Origin: Prosthecodimorpha staleyi
GTDB taxonomy: Bacteria; Pseudomonadota; Alphaproteobacteria; Rhizobiales; Ancalomicrobiaceae
DNA length: 64,000 nt
Assembly (NCBI RefSeq): GCF_018729455.1
Contig: NZ_JAHHZF010000001.1
Location: forward strand, 248,001 to 312,000
Direction of reading: 5' to 3'
The notes under the pieces were generated by a model that made no database searches, was not told the DNA's origin, and saw nothing but the letters and a program-made list of their open reading frames with translations. This document shows positions 33,890-42,283 of this stretch, one piece after another. Within the stretch, counting starts at the first letter, position 1, and each line of letters opens with the position of its first letter. A program made the translations under genes and the position numbers.

Positions 33890-35329
33890 TCAGTTCGCCA
33901 GATGGGTGACGAACTTGGTCACCAGATAGGGCTCGATGGCGTCCGAGCCGCCTTCGGTGCCGTAGCCGGAATCGCGCACGCCGCCGAAGGGCACCTCGGG
34001 CAGCGCCAGGCCGTTGTGGTTGATGGTGGTCATGCCCGCCTGGACGCGCATGCCGATCGCGTGGACGGCGTCGGCGGAGCGGGTGAAGGCGTAGGAGGCG
34101 AGGCCGAAGGGCAGCCGGTTGGCCTCCGCGATCGCCTCGTCGAGCGAGCCGATCCGGTTGACGATCGCGACCGGACCGAACGGCTCCTCGTTCATGATGC
34201 GCGAATCGGTCGGCGCGCCGGCGATCACGGTCGGCTCGAAGAAGTTGCCGGTATTGCCGATGCGGCGGCCGCCGGTGGCGATCTCGGCGCCGCGGCCGGC
34301 GGCGTCGGAGATCAGCGCCTCCAGGGCGGGGATGCGCCGGGTGTTGGCGAGCGGCCCCATCTGGGTCTGCGGGTCGAGCCCGTTGCCGACGCGCAGCGCC
34401 TTGGCGGCGGCGGTGAAGCCGGCCAGGAAGGCATCGTGCACGCCGTCCTGGACCAGGAAGCGCGTCGGCGAGACGCAGACCTGGCCGGCATTGCGGAACT
34501 TCGACATCGCCATGACCTTGACGGCCTGGCCGACATCGGCGTCGTCGAGCACGATCACCGGCGCGTGGCCGCCGAGTTCCATGGTGGCGCGCTTCATATG
34601 CGTGCCGGCGAGCGCGGCGAGCTGCTTGCCGACCGGGGTCGAGCCGGTGAAGGAGATCTTCCGGATCACCGGATGGGCGATCAGGTAGGACGAGATCTCG
34701 GCCGGATCGCCATAGACCAGATTGACCGCGCCGGCCGGAATGCCGGCATCGACGAAGCAGCGGATCAGTTCGGCCGGCGCGGCCGGGGTCTCTTCCGGCG
34801 CCTTGACGATGATCGAGCAGCCGGCGGCGAGCGCGGCGGAGAGCTTGCGCACGACCTGGTTGATCGGGAAGTTCCACGGCGTGAAGGCGGCGACCGGACC
34901 GACCGGCAGCTTGACCGCCATCTGGGTCACGCCGGCGACGCGCGGCGGGATGATCTGGCCGTAGGTGCGGCGCGCCTCCTCGGCGAACCAGTCGATGATG
35001 TCGGCGCCGGCGAGCGTCTCGCCCTTGGCCTCGGCGAGCGGCTTGCCCTGCTCGCGGGTCAGCATGGCGGCGATCGTCTCGGCGCGGGCGCGCAGCAGGT
35101 CGGCAGCCTTGCGCATCAGGCGGTAGCGCTCGAAGGCCGAGGTCGCGCTCCAGGCCCGGAAGCCCTTGTCGGCGGCGGCGAGCGCGGCATCGAGATCGAC
35201 GCGGCCCGCATGCGCGACCGTGCCGATGACTTCGTCGGTCGCCGGATCGAGCACGTCGATCGTGCGGCCGTCGATGGCGTCGCACCAGGCGCCGTCGATG
35301 AACAGGCGGGTATTGGGATAGTCAGCCAT
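33890..35329 (-). CDS. NAD(P)-dependent aldehyde dehydrogenase, succinate-semialdehyde dehydrogenase-like
   Basis: 479 residues from the ATG at 35329. Active-site residues are clear: Cys at about 285 in [10 protein letters not shown], the general base Glu at about 251 in MELGGHAP, Asn in PWNFPINQ near 153, and the cofactor loop FTGSTPVGK. The sequence is most like succinate/glutarate-semialdehyde dehydrogenases of the GabD type, but substrate range cannot be fixed by eye. It lies 41 bases downstream of the IclR gene on the same strand and probably shares its transcript, linking it to the catabolic region to the right. Confidence 0.92.
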   Translation of the reverse strand: MADYPNTRLFIDGAWCDAIDGRTIDVLDPATDEVIGTVAHAGRVDLDAALAAADKGFRAWSATSAFERYRLMRKAADLLRARAETIAAMLTREQGKPLAEAKGETLAGADIIDWFAEEARRTYGQIIPPRVAGVTQMAVKLPVGPVAAFTPWNFPINQVVRKLSAALAAGCSIIVKAPEETPAAPAELIRCFVDAGIPAGAVNLVYGDPAEISSYLIAHPVIRKISFTGSTPVGKQLAALAGTHMKRATMELGGHAPVIVLDDADVGQAVKVMAMSKFRNAGQVCVSPTRFLVQDGVHDAFLAGFTAAAKALRVGNGLDPQTQMGPLANTRRIPALEALISDAAGRGAEIATGGRRIGNTGNFFEPTVIAGAPTDSRIMNEEPFGPVAIVNRIGSLDEAIAEANRLPFGLASYAFTRSADAVHAIGMRVQAGMTTINHNGLALPEVPFGGVRDSGYGTEGGSDAIEPYLVTKFVTHLAN

Positions 35330-35370
35330 GTGATCCTCAGTGATCCGTTCCGGGGGCGGCGTCGACGAGG

Positions 35371-36126
35371 TCAGCGACCGCCCGTATAGCCCAGCGCCAG
35401 CCCAATGGTCCGGGCGGCCTCCATCACGTCGACGGAGAATTGCTTCAACTGCTTGCGCTTGATGCGCGAGTCCGGTCCCGACATGCCGATCGCGCCGATC
35501 AGTTCGCCCGAGCGGCCGAGGATCGCGCAGGCGACCGCGGCAATCCCCTCGCGCCACTCCCCGTGCGGCACCGCGGCAAAGCCCTGCTGACGGGCCTGCT
35601 CGATGTCGGCGCGAAGCTCCTCGAGCGTGGTCCGCGTCGTTTCCGTATAGCGCTTCAGATGCGGGCGGAAGCGCTCCAGATAGGTGTCAGGCATGTGCGC
35701 CAGCATCGCCTTGCCGGTCGCCACCGTATAGGCCGGCGCGCGCGCGCCGACGCTGGTATGGGCGCGGATGTGATGGGCGCTCTCGATCTTGTCGACATAG
35801 ACCACGTCGATATCGTCGAGCACGGACAGATGGACGGTCTCCCCGGTCGCCTCGGCCAGCTTGATCATGGCCGGGCGGGCGACCTTGATCAGATCCATGC
35901 GGCGGATGACGTTGCTGCCGAGCTCCCAGATGCGGGTGGTCAGCTCGTAGGTCGAGTGCGGCGGCACCTGGCGGACATAGCCCTGGCTCTGCAGCGTGGC
36001 GAGCAGGCGGTGCACGTTGCTCTTGGTGAATTGCAGTTCGGTGGCGAGATCTGTCACGCCGCGCGGCGCCTCGCTGAGCGCCAGCGTCTCGAGCAGTTTC
36101 AAACCCTTGATGAAGGCCTTGTCCAT
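35371..36126 (-). CDS. IclR family transcriptional regulator
   Basis: 251 residues from the ATG at 36126 ([20 protein letters not shown]); an earlier ATG at 36225 would add an Arg/Gly-rich extension of doubtful value. A winged HTH (about 10-65: [20 protein letters not shown]) is followed by the effector-binding domain with [20 protein letters not shown] and the [11 protein letters not shown] segment. It is the likely regulator of the flanking transporter and catabolic operons. GTTC/GAAC palindromes in the 40.4-40.7 kb divergent promoter region fit IclR-type operators. Confidence 0.93.
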   Translation of the reverse strand: MDKAFIKGLKLLETLALSEAPRGVTDLATELQFTKSNVHRLLATLQSQGYVRQVPPHSTYELTTRIWELGSNVIRRMDLIKVARPAMIKLAEATGETVHLSVLDDIDVVYVDKIESAHHIRAHTSVGARAPAYTVATGKAMLAHMPDTYLERFRPHLKRYTETTRTTLEELRADIEQARQQGFAAVPHGEWREGIAAVACAILGRSGELIGAIGMSGPDSRIKRKQLKQFSVDVMEAARTIGLALGYTGGR

Positions 36127-36347
36127 CCGTCCGCCCGGCGCGCCCGCAACCCGGATGCCGGCGCGCCTGAGCGCGACCAGACGGTCGCCGATCCTGCGCG
36201 CTGCGGGGCCGGGAGAGAATTTCATTCCGTCCGGACGCTCATGCCCGAACGAAACCTGCTCTAGCACGACCCTGCGGGGCGGACCAAGGGCAGAGCGAAA
36301 CGCCGCCGCGCCCCCGGCCGGAGAGACCGGGGACACGGCGTCGCGGA

Positions 36348-37439
36348 TCACTTGGCGAGGAGCGCGTTCAGCTTTTCCTGGCCGTATTCCTCATTGGTCG
36401 ACTTGCCGTCCGGCGAGATGGCACCCCAGTAGTCCGGGCTCCATTCGATCGCCTGCGCGACGTTCTCCGGATTGTTGGCCCAGAGCCGGCTGACATCCTT
36501 CGGGGCGGCCTGGAAGACCAGCGGCGACGGCACGGCGACCGGATAGCCGATGGTCAGGTCGGCGGCCCGCTTGGCGTCGAGGCGCCAGGACAGGAGCTTC
36601 AGGGCGTTCTCGTAATGCGGCGCGCCCTTCGGGATCGAGAAGAAGTCGTAATAGACGAAGCCCTGGTTCCAGGTCATGTTGACCGGCGCATTGTCGACCA
36701 CGACCAGGTTGTTGATGCGGCCCGCATAGGCCATGCACATGTCGGCCTCGCCGTCGAGCAGAAGCTGCGGCGCCTGCGCGGCGGTATTCCACCACTTGGA
36801 GACATGCGGCTTGATCTCGGCGATCTTCTTGAGCGCCCGATCCATGTCGATCGGATAGAGCTTGTCCTTGGCGACGCCGTCGGCCATCAGCGCGGCCTCG
36901 AAGACGAAGCGCGGCCAGCCCGGCAGACAGCGCTTGCCCGGGAACTTCTTCACGTCCCAGAAGTCGGCCCAGTTATTCGGCTGCGCCTTGGCGTATTTCT
37001 CGGTGTGATAGGCGAGCGTCACGCCGATCACCTGCAGGGCGACGCCCTTCTTGCGCTTCAGATTGTCCGGCATGGTCGCCAGGGTCTTCTGCGCGCTCTC
37101 CGACAGCTTCGAATAGTCGATGTCGGCGAGACAGCAATCGCCGAGCAGCTTGGTCTCCTGGTCGAAGATGAATGTCAGATCCCACTCGGTCTTGCCGGCG
37201 CCGACCTGGGCCTTGATGCGCGGACCGCTGCGCGCCTCCTGCACGGTGACGACCTTGATGCCGGTCGCCTTCTCGAAGGGATCGTACATGATCTTGCGCA
37301 GCGCCTCGCCATAGGCGCCACCCGGATCCTGCATGATGACCACGTTGTCCTGCGCGGTCGCGACGGTCGCCGCGCCGGCCACCAGGGCGGCGGTGGCGGC
37401 CCCGGTCAGAAGGCGACGGAATGCGGCCTGGAATGTCAT
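36348..37439 (-). CDS. ABC transporter periplasmic binding protein, polyamine/iron type (PotD-like)
   Basis: 363 residues. The start at 37439 is preceded by GGAGG. A signal peptide of ~29 residues ends VATAQ. The mature protein has DNVVIMQDPGGAYGEALRKI, EWDLTFIFDQE, NNWADFWDVKKFPGKR and MAYAGRINNLV, as in extracellular solute-binding family 1/PotD proteins that bind polyamines or similar small organic ligands. It is the last gene of the ATPase-permease-binding protein operon, 32 bases after the permease. Confidence 0.92.
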   Translation of the reverse strand: MTFQAAFRRLLTGAATAALVAGAATVATAQDNVVIMQDPGGAYGEALRKIMYDPFEKATGIKVVTVQEARSGPRIKAQVGAGKTEWDLTFIFDQETKLLGDCCLADIDYSKLSESAQKTLATMPDNLKRKKGVALQVIGVTLAYHTEKYAKAQPNNWADFWDVKKFPGKRCLPGWPRFVFEAALMADGVAKDKLYPIDMDRALKKIAEIKPHVSKWWNTAAQAPQLLLDGEADMCMAYAGRINNLVVVDNAPVNMTWNQGFVYYDFFSIPKGAPHYENALKLLSWRLDAKRAADLTIGYPVAVPSPLVFQAAPKDVSRLWANNPENVAQAIEWSPDYWGAISPDGKSTNEEYGQEKLNALLAK

Positions 37440-37471
37440 GAGCGATATCCTCCGTTTGATCTTGATTGTCG

Positions 37472-39259
37472 TCATGCTGCGCCGCCGGACCGCGACAGTA
37501 CGGGCCGGGCCAGCGCGATCCCCCCGATCACCAGCAGCACCTCGAGCGAGGAGACCACCGCCAGAACCGGATTGAGCTGGTAATTCACGTCCGCCCACAG
37601 GCGGAGCGGCAGCGTCTTGAGCTGGGCGCTCGACAGGAACAGCGAGAGCACCAGTTCGTCGAACGAATGCAGGAAGGCGAAGAAGGCCGCGGCCGCGAGC
37701 CCCGGCGCGATCGCCGGCAGCGTCACGGTACGGAACACAGTTACCGGCGAGGCACCGTGCACGGCGGCGGCCTGTTCGAGCCGGCGGTCGACACCCTGCA
37801 GCGCGGCCGCCACAATCACGACCACGATCGGGATGCCGCCGACTGCATGCGCCGCCGCGAGCCCCCAGGGCGTGCCGACCAGATCGGCGCGCAGGAACAG
37901 GCTGTAGAGCGACAGGCCGAGCACCACCGGCGGCACCACGACTGGGCTGACCAGGATCAACATCAGCAGCGTCTTGCCGCGGATCGTGCTGCGCACGATG
38001 CCCATGGCGGCGGCGGCGCCGAGCGACACGGCGATGGCGGCCGACAGCGCGGCGATCATGGCCGAGTTGAAGAAGGCGGCCATCCATTCGGAATCGGAGA
38101 AGAACTTCTCGTACCAGCGCAGCGAGAAGGCCGGCGGCGGGAAGGTCAGGAAGCTCGACTTGCTGAACGAGATAATCATCACCACCACGATCGGCACGAT
38201 CAGCGTGGCGATGACCGCGCCGCCCATGATCCGCACCGTCCAGGCGCCCGCCCCGGCCGGCAGGCGGCCGATCAGACGCAGGATCGGCCAGCCGGCCAGA
38301 TCGGCGAGGAGCGCGCCGACGCCTTGGGAGGTTCGGCGCGCCCCCGCCCCGCCGCGCGCGGGCTGCGACGGCGTCTCGACCAGCTTGCTGCCGCCCCAGA
38401 TGAATTCGAAGCCGAGGAAATGTCCGGCGACGCCGACCACGATCAGCGTGATCACCAGGAGCACGACCGCCAGCGCCTGCAGGAAGCCCTCGCTGGTGGC
38501 GAAATCGGCCTGCTGGGTGATGTGCATGGCGAACATCTGGTCGCCCGGCCCGCCGAGCAGCGTCGGGGTGATGAAGAAGCCGAGCGCGGAGACGAAGACC
38601 AGCAGGAAGCCGGCGCCCATGCCCGGCAGGGTCAGCGGGATCGTCACCCGCCAGAACACCGCGATCGGCCCTGCCCCGCTGGCCAGCGCCGCCCGGACCA
38701 GGCTGCCGTCGAGGCGCGACAGGCTCGAATAGATGCTGAGCACCATCAGCGGCAGCAGCACCGCCGTCATGCCGAGCAGCACGCTGCCGCGGTTGAACAG
38801 CAGTTGCAGCGGCTCGTCGGTAATGCCGATCCCCTGCAGGAGCTTGTTGATCGGTCCGTTGCGGCCGAGCAGCACCATCCAGGCATAGGTGCGGATCAGG
38901 ATGGCGATGAAGTAGGGCAGGATGATCGCGGTGGCGATCACGACCTTCGCGAGGCCGCGGCTGCGATGGATCAGGAGCGCGGTCGGATAGCCGAAGACCA
39001 GGCACAGCGCCGCCACGGTGGCGGAGATCTGCATGGTGCGGACGAGCGAGTCCCAATAGAGCGGAACCGAGAAGACCCGCTCGAAATGCGTCCACCACGG
39101 GATGCCGGCGAGACTGATCCGGACGAGATCGATCAGCGGCAACAGATAGATGAAGCCAAGGAAGGCGATCGCCGGCACCAGCAGCAGCGCCGGGCTGCGC
39201 AGGCGTTCGGCCAGCGGCGTCGCGGGCGCCGCCACCGCGTCGGGCGTGACCGCGCTCAC
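37472..39259 (-). CDS. Fused ABC transporter permease (two PotB/PotC-like permease domains)
   Basis: 595 residues with about twelve TM segments in two halves. Each half has the ABC permease EAA-type loop that contacts the ATPase: VRAALASGAGPIAVFWRVTI (about 190-210) and EQAAAVHGASPVTVFRTVT (about 485-503). A soluble, Arg/Gly-rich linker of ~55 residues lies between them. Polyamine-type importers normally use two separate permeases, so this is a PotB-PotC-like fusion. The gene overlaps the ATPase gene by 4 bases. Confidence 0.93.
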   Translation of the reverse strand: MSAVTPDAVAAPATPLAERLRSPALLLVPAIAFLGFIYLLPLIDLVRISLAGIPWWTHFERVFSVPLYWDSLVRTMQISATVAALCLVFGYPTALLIHRSRGLAKVVIATAIILPYFIAILIRTYAWMVLLGRNGPINKLLQGIGITDEPLQLLFNRGSVLLGMTAVLLPLMVLSIYSSLSRLDGSLVRAALASGAGPIAVFWRVTIPLTLPGMGAGFLLVFVSALGFFITPTLLGGPGDQMFAMHITQQADFATSEGFLQALAVVLLVITLIVVGVAGHFLGFEFIWGGSKLVETPSQPARGGAGARRTSQGVGALLADLAGWPILRLIGRLPAGAGAWTVRIMGGAVIATLIVPIVVVMIISFSKSSFLTFPPPAFSLRWYEKFFSDSEWMAAFFNSAMIAALSAAIAVSLGAAAAMGIVRSTIRGKTLLMLILVSPVVVPPVVLGLSLYSLFLRADLVGTPWGLAAAHAVGGIPIVVVIVAAALQGVDRRLEQAAAVHGASPVTVFRTVTLPAIAPGLAAAAFFAFLHSFDELVLSLFLSSAQLKTLPLRLWADVNYQLNPVLAVVSSLEVLLVIGGIALARPVLSRSGGAA

Positions 39260-40407
39260 GACAGCACCCAGCAGTCTTCGCTGCCCCAGGACACCCAGAT
39301 GGTCGCGCCCGGATCGGGCAGCCGCCGCCCGGCGGTGTCGGCGCAGCGGATCAGCACCCGTTCGCCGCTTTCGAGTTCGGCCTCGATGCGCTGGATCTCG
39401 CCCAGGAACAGGGCCGAGCGCACCGTCGCCGGCATCGCGCCCGGGCCGGGCTCGGCAGACACCGCGATCCGTTCCGGTCGGACCAGCACGGCGACCCGGC
39501 CGAGATCGATCTGATCGCGGCTTTCCGCCTCGAAGACCTGCCCGCTGCGGTTCTTCAGCGTCACCGTGGTGCCGCGCCGCTGCAGGATCTCGGCCTCGAT
39601 CAGGTTCGATTCGCCGACGAAGGCGGCGACGAAGCGGTTGACCGGATGGCGGTAGACATCGGTCGGCGTGCCGATCTGGACGACGCGCCCGGCATCCATC
39701 ACGGCGATGCGGTCGCTCATCGCCAGCGCCTCGCCCTGGTCGTGGGTCACGAACAGGAAGGTGCTGCCGAGCGTGCGGTGCAGGTCGCGGATCTCGATCT
39801 GGATCGATTCCCGCAGGCGCCGGTCGAGCGCGCTCAGCGGCTCGTCCATCAGGATCACCCGCGGCCGCATGACGATGGCGCGGGCGATGGCGACGCGCTG
39901 CTGCTGGCCGCCACTCATCTCGGCCGGCGTCTTGGCGGCATGTTCGGAAAGCCGCATCATCTCAAGCGTTTCGGCAACCCGGCGCTCGCTCGTCGCCCGG
40001 TCGATCCCGGCCATGCGCAGCGGGAAGGCGACGTTCTGCGTCACCGTCATGTTCGGGAACAGGGCGTAGCTCTGGAACACCATGCCGAAGCCGCGCCGGT
40101 GCGTCGGCACCCGGTCGATCGGCTTGCCGTCGACCAGGATCGCGCCGCCGTCGGGCTTCTGGAAGCCGGCGATCAGGTTCAGCAGCGTGGTCTTGCCGCT
40201 GCCGCTCGGGCCGAGCAGCGTGACGAACTCACCGGGCTGGATGTCGAGGCTGACGCCGTCGGCGGCCAGAAAGGAGCCGTAGCGCTTGATGACGCCGGCA
40301 GCGGTGATCCGGCTGCCGATCGCCTGGGAACCGGAAGCCGGCGAGCGGGTCGCCGCGGCCGCCGCACCCGGCTGTCCCGCCGCTCGCATCGCGGACGAAG
40401 TGGTCAT
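39256..40407 (-). CDS. ABC transporter ATP-binding protein, spermidine/putrescine type (PotA-like)
   Basis: 383 residues from the ATG at 40407, with GGGAGG just upstream. Complete ATPase motifs: Walker A GPSGSGKTT, Q-loop FGMVFQSYALF, signature MSGGQQQRVAIARA, Walker B VILMDEPLSALD and switch FVTHDQ. A TOBE-type C-terminal regulatory domain follows (about 290-383). It powers the fused permease. The first ~35 residues (Ala/Ser-rich) are an unusual N-terminal extension. It is the first gene of the transporter operon, driven from the divergent region shared with the CoA-transferase operon. Confidence 0.94.
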   Translation of the reverse strand: MTTSSAMRAAGQPGAAAAATRSPASGSQAIGSRITAAGVIKRYGSFLAADGVSLDIQPGEFVTLLGPSGSGKTTLLNLIAGFQKPDGGAILVDGKPIDRVPTHRRGFGMVFQSYALFPNMTVTQNVAFPLRMAGIDRATSERRVAETLEMMRLSEHAAKTPAEMSGGQQQRVAIARAIVMRPRVILMDEPLSALDRRLRESIQIEIRDLHRTLGSTFLFVTHDQGEALAMSDRIAVMDAGRVVQIGTPTDVYRHPVNRFVAAFVGESNLIEAEILQRRGTTVTLKNRSGQVFEAESRDQIDLGRVAVLVRPERIAVSAEPGPGAMPATVRSALFLGEIQRIEAELESGERVLIRCADTAGRRLPDPGATIWVSWGSEDCWVLS

Positions 40408-40424
40408 GTTTTCCTCCCGAGCAC

Positions 40425-40443
40425 TGTTCCACAATGTAGAACA
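40425..40443. promoter_or_regulatory. Palindrome, likely IclR operator 1
   Basis: TGTTC and GAACA arms separated by 9 bases (TGTTCCACAATGTAGAACA). It lies 17 bases before the ATPase start codon, where a bound repressor would block the leftward operon. Confidence 0.55.
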
Positions 40444-40450
40444 GCATTTT

Positions 40451-40463
40451 GGAATTATGTTCC
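40451..40463. promoter_or_regulatory. Palindrome, likely IclR operator 2
   Basis: GGAATTATGTTCC with GGAA/TTCC arms. It overlaps the candidate -10 element of the leftward transporter promoter. Confidence 0.45.
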
Positions 40464-40485
40464 GACCGACCCCGGCGCTTGTCAA
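40454..40485 (-). promoter_or_regulatory. Candidate promoter of the ABC transporter operon
   Basis: On the minus strand, TTGACA (40485-40480) is followed after 20 bases by CATAAT (40459-40454). Both boxes are good, but the spacing is longer than the usual 17, which would suit an activator- or repressor-controlled promoter. Operator 2 covers the -10. Confidence 0.4.
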
Positions 40486-40589
40486 GGCGGCGACCCGGAC
40501 TTTTCGCATCATTCGATTTATTCCAATTCATTCAGATATTTGCTGAATGCACTGCCGTCCGGCGGTGCGATCCGGACCGGAGCCGAATG

Positions 40590-40619
40590 TTGACACGAAA
40601 CCGAAAACGGCTCTATCCT
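40590..40619 (+). promoter_or_regulatory. Promoter of the CoA-transferase catabolic operon
   Basis: TTGACA (40590-40595), an 18-base spacer and TATCCT (40614-40619), an unusually good sigma-70-type match. Transcription would begin near 40626, directly before operator 3 and about 70 bases before the chosen start codon at 40696. Confidence 0.7.
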
Positions 40620-40634
40620 CTGGTTCGGAATGGC

Positions 40635-40651
40635 GTTCTATAATTCAGAAC
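40635..40651. promoter_or_regulatory. Palindrome, likely IclR operator 3
   Basis: GTTCTATAATTCAGAAC, with perfect GTTCT/AGAAC arms around 7 bases. It lies about 10 bases downstream of the predicted transcription start of the rightward operon, a typical repressor position. It shares the GTTC/GAAC half-sites with operator 1. Confidence 0.55.
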
Positions 40652-40695
40652 AACGCCGCAGAAACGTACCCCCGAGAACGGGTTGGGAGGAAAAG

Positions 40696-41505
40696 TTGGA
40701 TCCGAACCTTCGCCGCATGGCCGAGCGGATCGTGCCGGGCATGCGCCTCGCGCTGCCGGTCGACTATGCCGGCGTCTCCATGGCGATGACCCGCCCGCTG
40801 ATCGAACGTGGTGCCGGCGATCTCGATCTCGTCTGCGTCCCGACCGGCGGCCTGCAGGTCGACATGCTGATCGGCGCCGGACTGGTCCGCTCGGTGGAAA
40901 CCAGCGGGCTCTCGCTCGGCGAGGCCGGCGGCGCGCCGCGCTTCAACCAGGCGGTCAAGGACGGCGCGATCGTCATCCGCGACGCCACCTGCCCGGCCAT
41001 CCATGCCGGCCTGATGGCGGCCCAGAAGGGCAATCCGTTCACGCCGATCCGCGGCCTGATCGGCTCCGACGTGCTCGCCAACCGGCCCGACTGGAAGGTG
41101 ATCGACAATCCGTTCTCGGCCGAGCCTGACCCTATCGTGCTGATCCCGGCGATCCATGTCGACGTGGCGATTTTCCACGCGCCGATGGCCGACCGGGCCG
41201 GCAATGTCTGGATCGGCCGCCGCCGCGAACTCGCCGCCATGGCCTATGCGGCCCGCACCACACTGGTCACCGTCGAGCGGATCGTCGACCACAACCTGCT
41301 CGCCGACGAGATCACCGCCGCCGGCGTCCTGCCGGCGCTCTATGTCAGCGATGTTGCGGTCGCCGAGCGCGGCGCCTGGCCCTATGGGCTGTGGGGCGAA
41401 TACGGCGCCGACACCGCCGAACTGCAGCGCTACGCCAAGGCCGCCCGCTCGGCCGAAGGCTTCGCCGACTACATGCGCGCCGGCGCCCTGGAGGCCGCCC
41501 AATGA
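40696..41505 (+). CDS. CoA-transferase family I, subunit A (glutaconate CoA-transferase-like)
   Basis: 269 residues from a TTG at 40696 with GGGAGG five bases upstream. An in-frame ATG at 40630 lies inside the predicted operator and within 5 bases of the predicted transcript start, so I reject it. The family core is visible: GMRLALPVDYAGVSMAMTRP, TGGLQVDMLIGAG, DVAIFHAPMADRAGNVWIG and TTLVTVERIVDHN. With subunit B it should move CoA between an acid pair, activating or releasing a pathway acid. The stop overlaps the subunit B start (ATGA). Confidence 0.88.
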   Translation: MDPNLRRMAERIVPGMRLALPVDYAGVSMAMTRPLIERGAGDLDLVCVPTGGLQVDMLIGAGLVRSVETSGLSLGEAGGAPRFNQAVKDGAIVIRDATCPAIHAGLMAAQKGNPFTPIRGLIGSDVLANRPDWKVIDNPFSAEPDPIVLIPAIHVDVAIFHAPMADRAGNVWIGRRRELAAMAYAARTTLVTVERIVDHNLLADEITAAGVLPALYVSDVAVAERGAWPYGLWGEYGADTAELQRYAKAARSAEGFADYMRAGALEAAQ

Positions 41506-42269
41506 ATGCTTCCGTGACCCCGCGCGAGATCCTGATCGCCACCATCGCGCGCCTGCTCGATGGCGTCCGCCATGTCGCGGTCGGCGCCTCCTCGCCGATT
41601 CCGGCCGCCGGCGCCATGCTGCTGCGCGCCCTGAAGGCGCGGGCCGGCGCCGAGCCGGTGCGCATCTCGATCCTCGGTTCGGTCGAGCACAACTTCTTCA
41701 CCAACGGCTCGACCGAACTGTTCGACTGCGCCGGCCAGGGCCGCATCGACGCCTTCTTCCTCGGCGGTGGCCAGATCGACGGGCAAGCCAACATCAATCT
41801 GGTCGGCGCCGGCGACTATCCGCGCTCCAGCGTGCGCTGGCCGGGCTCCTTCGGCTCGGCCTATCTCTATTTCGTCGTCCCGCGCGTGATCCTGTTCCGC
41901 GAGGAGCACACGCCACGCGTCTTCGTCGAGAAGGTCGACTTCATCAGCGCGCCCGGCGTCAGCGCGCCCGGCATCCACCGCACCGGCGGCCCCTATGCGC
42001 TGCTGACCGGCAAGGGCCTGTTCGCCTTCGACAGGTCCCGCCCGGGCTTCCGGCTGGAAAGCGTCCATCCCGGCCACAGCCTCGGCGAGATCGTCGAGGC
42101 GACCGGCTTCGCCTTCGCCCATGATGCCGCGCCGCCGACGACCGCCCTGCCCGATCCCGCTACCCTCGCCCTCCTGCGCGGCCCCGTGCTCGACGATCTC
42201 CAGGAGACCTATCCCGATTTCGCCGCCCAGATGCGCCGCGAGATCGCTGCCGCCGCAGACGCGGCCTGA
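41502..42269 (+). CDS. CoA-transferase family I, subunit B (glutaconate CoA-transferase-like)
   Basis: 255 residues, with a 4-base overlap with subunit A, as expected of obligate partners. Recognisable parts are HVAVGASSPIPAAGAMLLRA, DAFFLGGGQIDGQANINLVG and GSFGSAYLYFVVPRVILF. The canonical SENG-type active-site glutamate of acetoacetate CoA-transferases is absent; a Glu in GSVEHNFF is a possible equivalent. The substrate pair cannot be deduced. Confidence 0.88.
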   Translation: MNASVTPREILIATIARLLDGVRHVAVGASSPIPAAGAMLLRALKARAGAEPVRISILGSVEHNFFTNGSTELFDCAGQGRIDAFFLGGGQIDGQANINLVGAGDYPRSSVRWPGSFGSAYLYFVVPRVILFREEHTPRVFVEKVDFISAPGVSAPGIHRTGGPYALLTGKGLFAFDRSRPGFRLESVHPGHSLGEIVEATGFAFAHDAAPPTTALPDPATLALLRGPVLDDLQETYPDFAAQMRREIAAAADAA

Positions 42270-42283
42270 CCGTCGGAGTGTCG

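Noticed and set aside
36225-36351. Longer N-terminus for the IclR regulator
   Set aside because: The extra residues are Arg/Gly/Pro-rich and precede a start that matches the family's usual N-terminus.
40630-40695. Earlier ATG for CoA-transferase subunit A
   Set aside because: It falls inside a palindromic operator about 4 bases from the predicted transcript start and has no ribosome binding site; the TTG at 40696 has GGGAGG.
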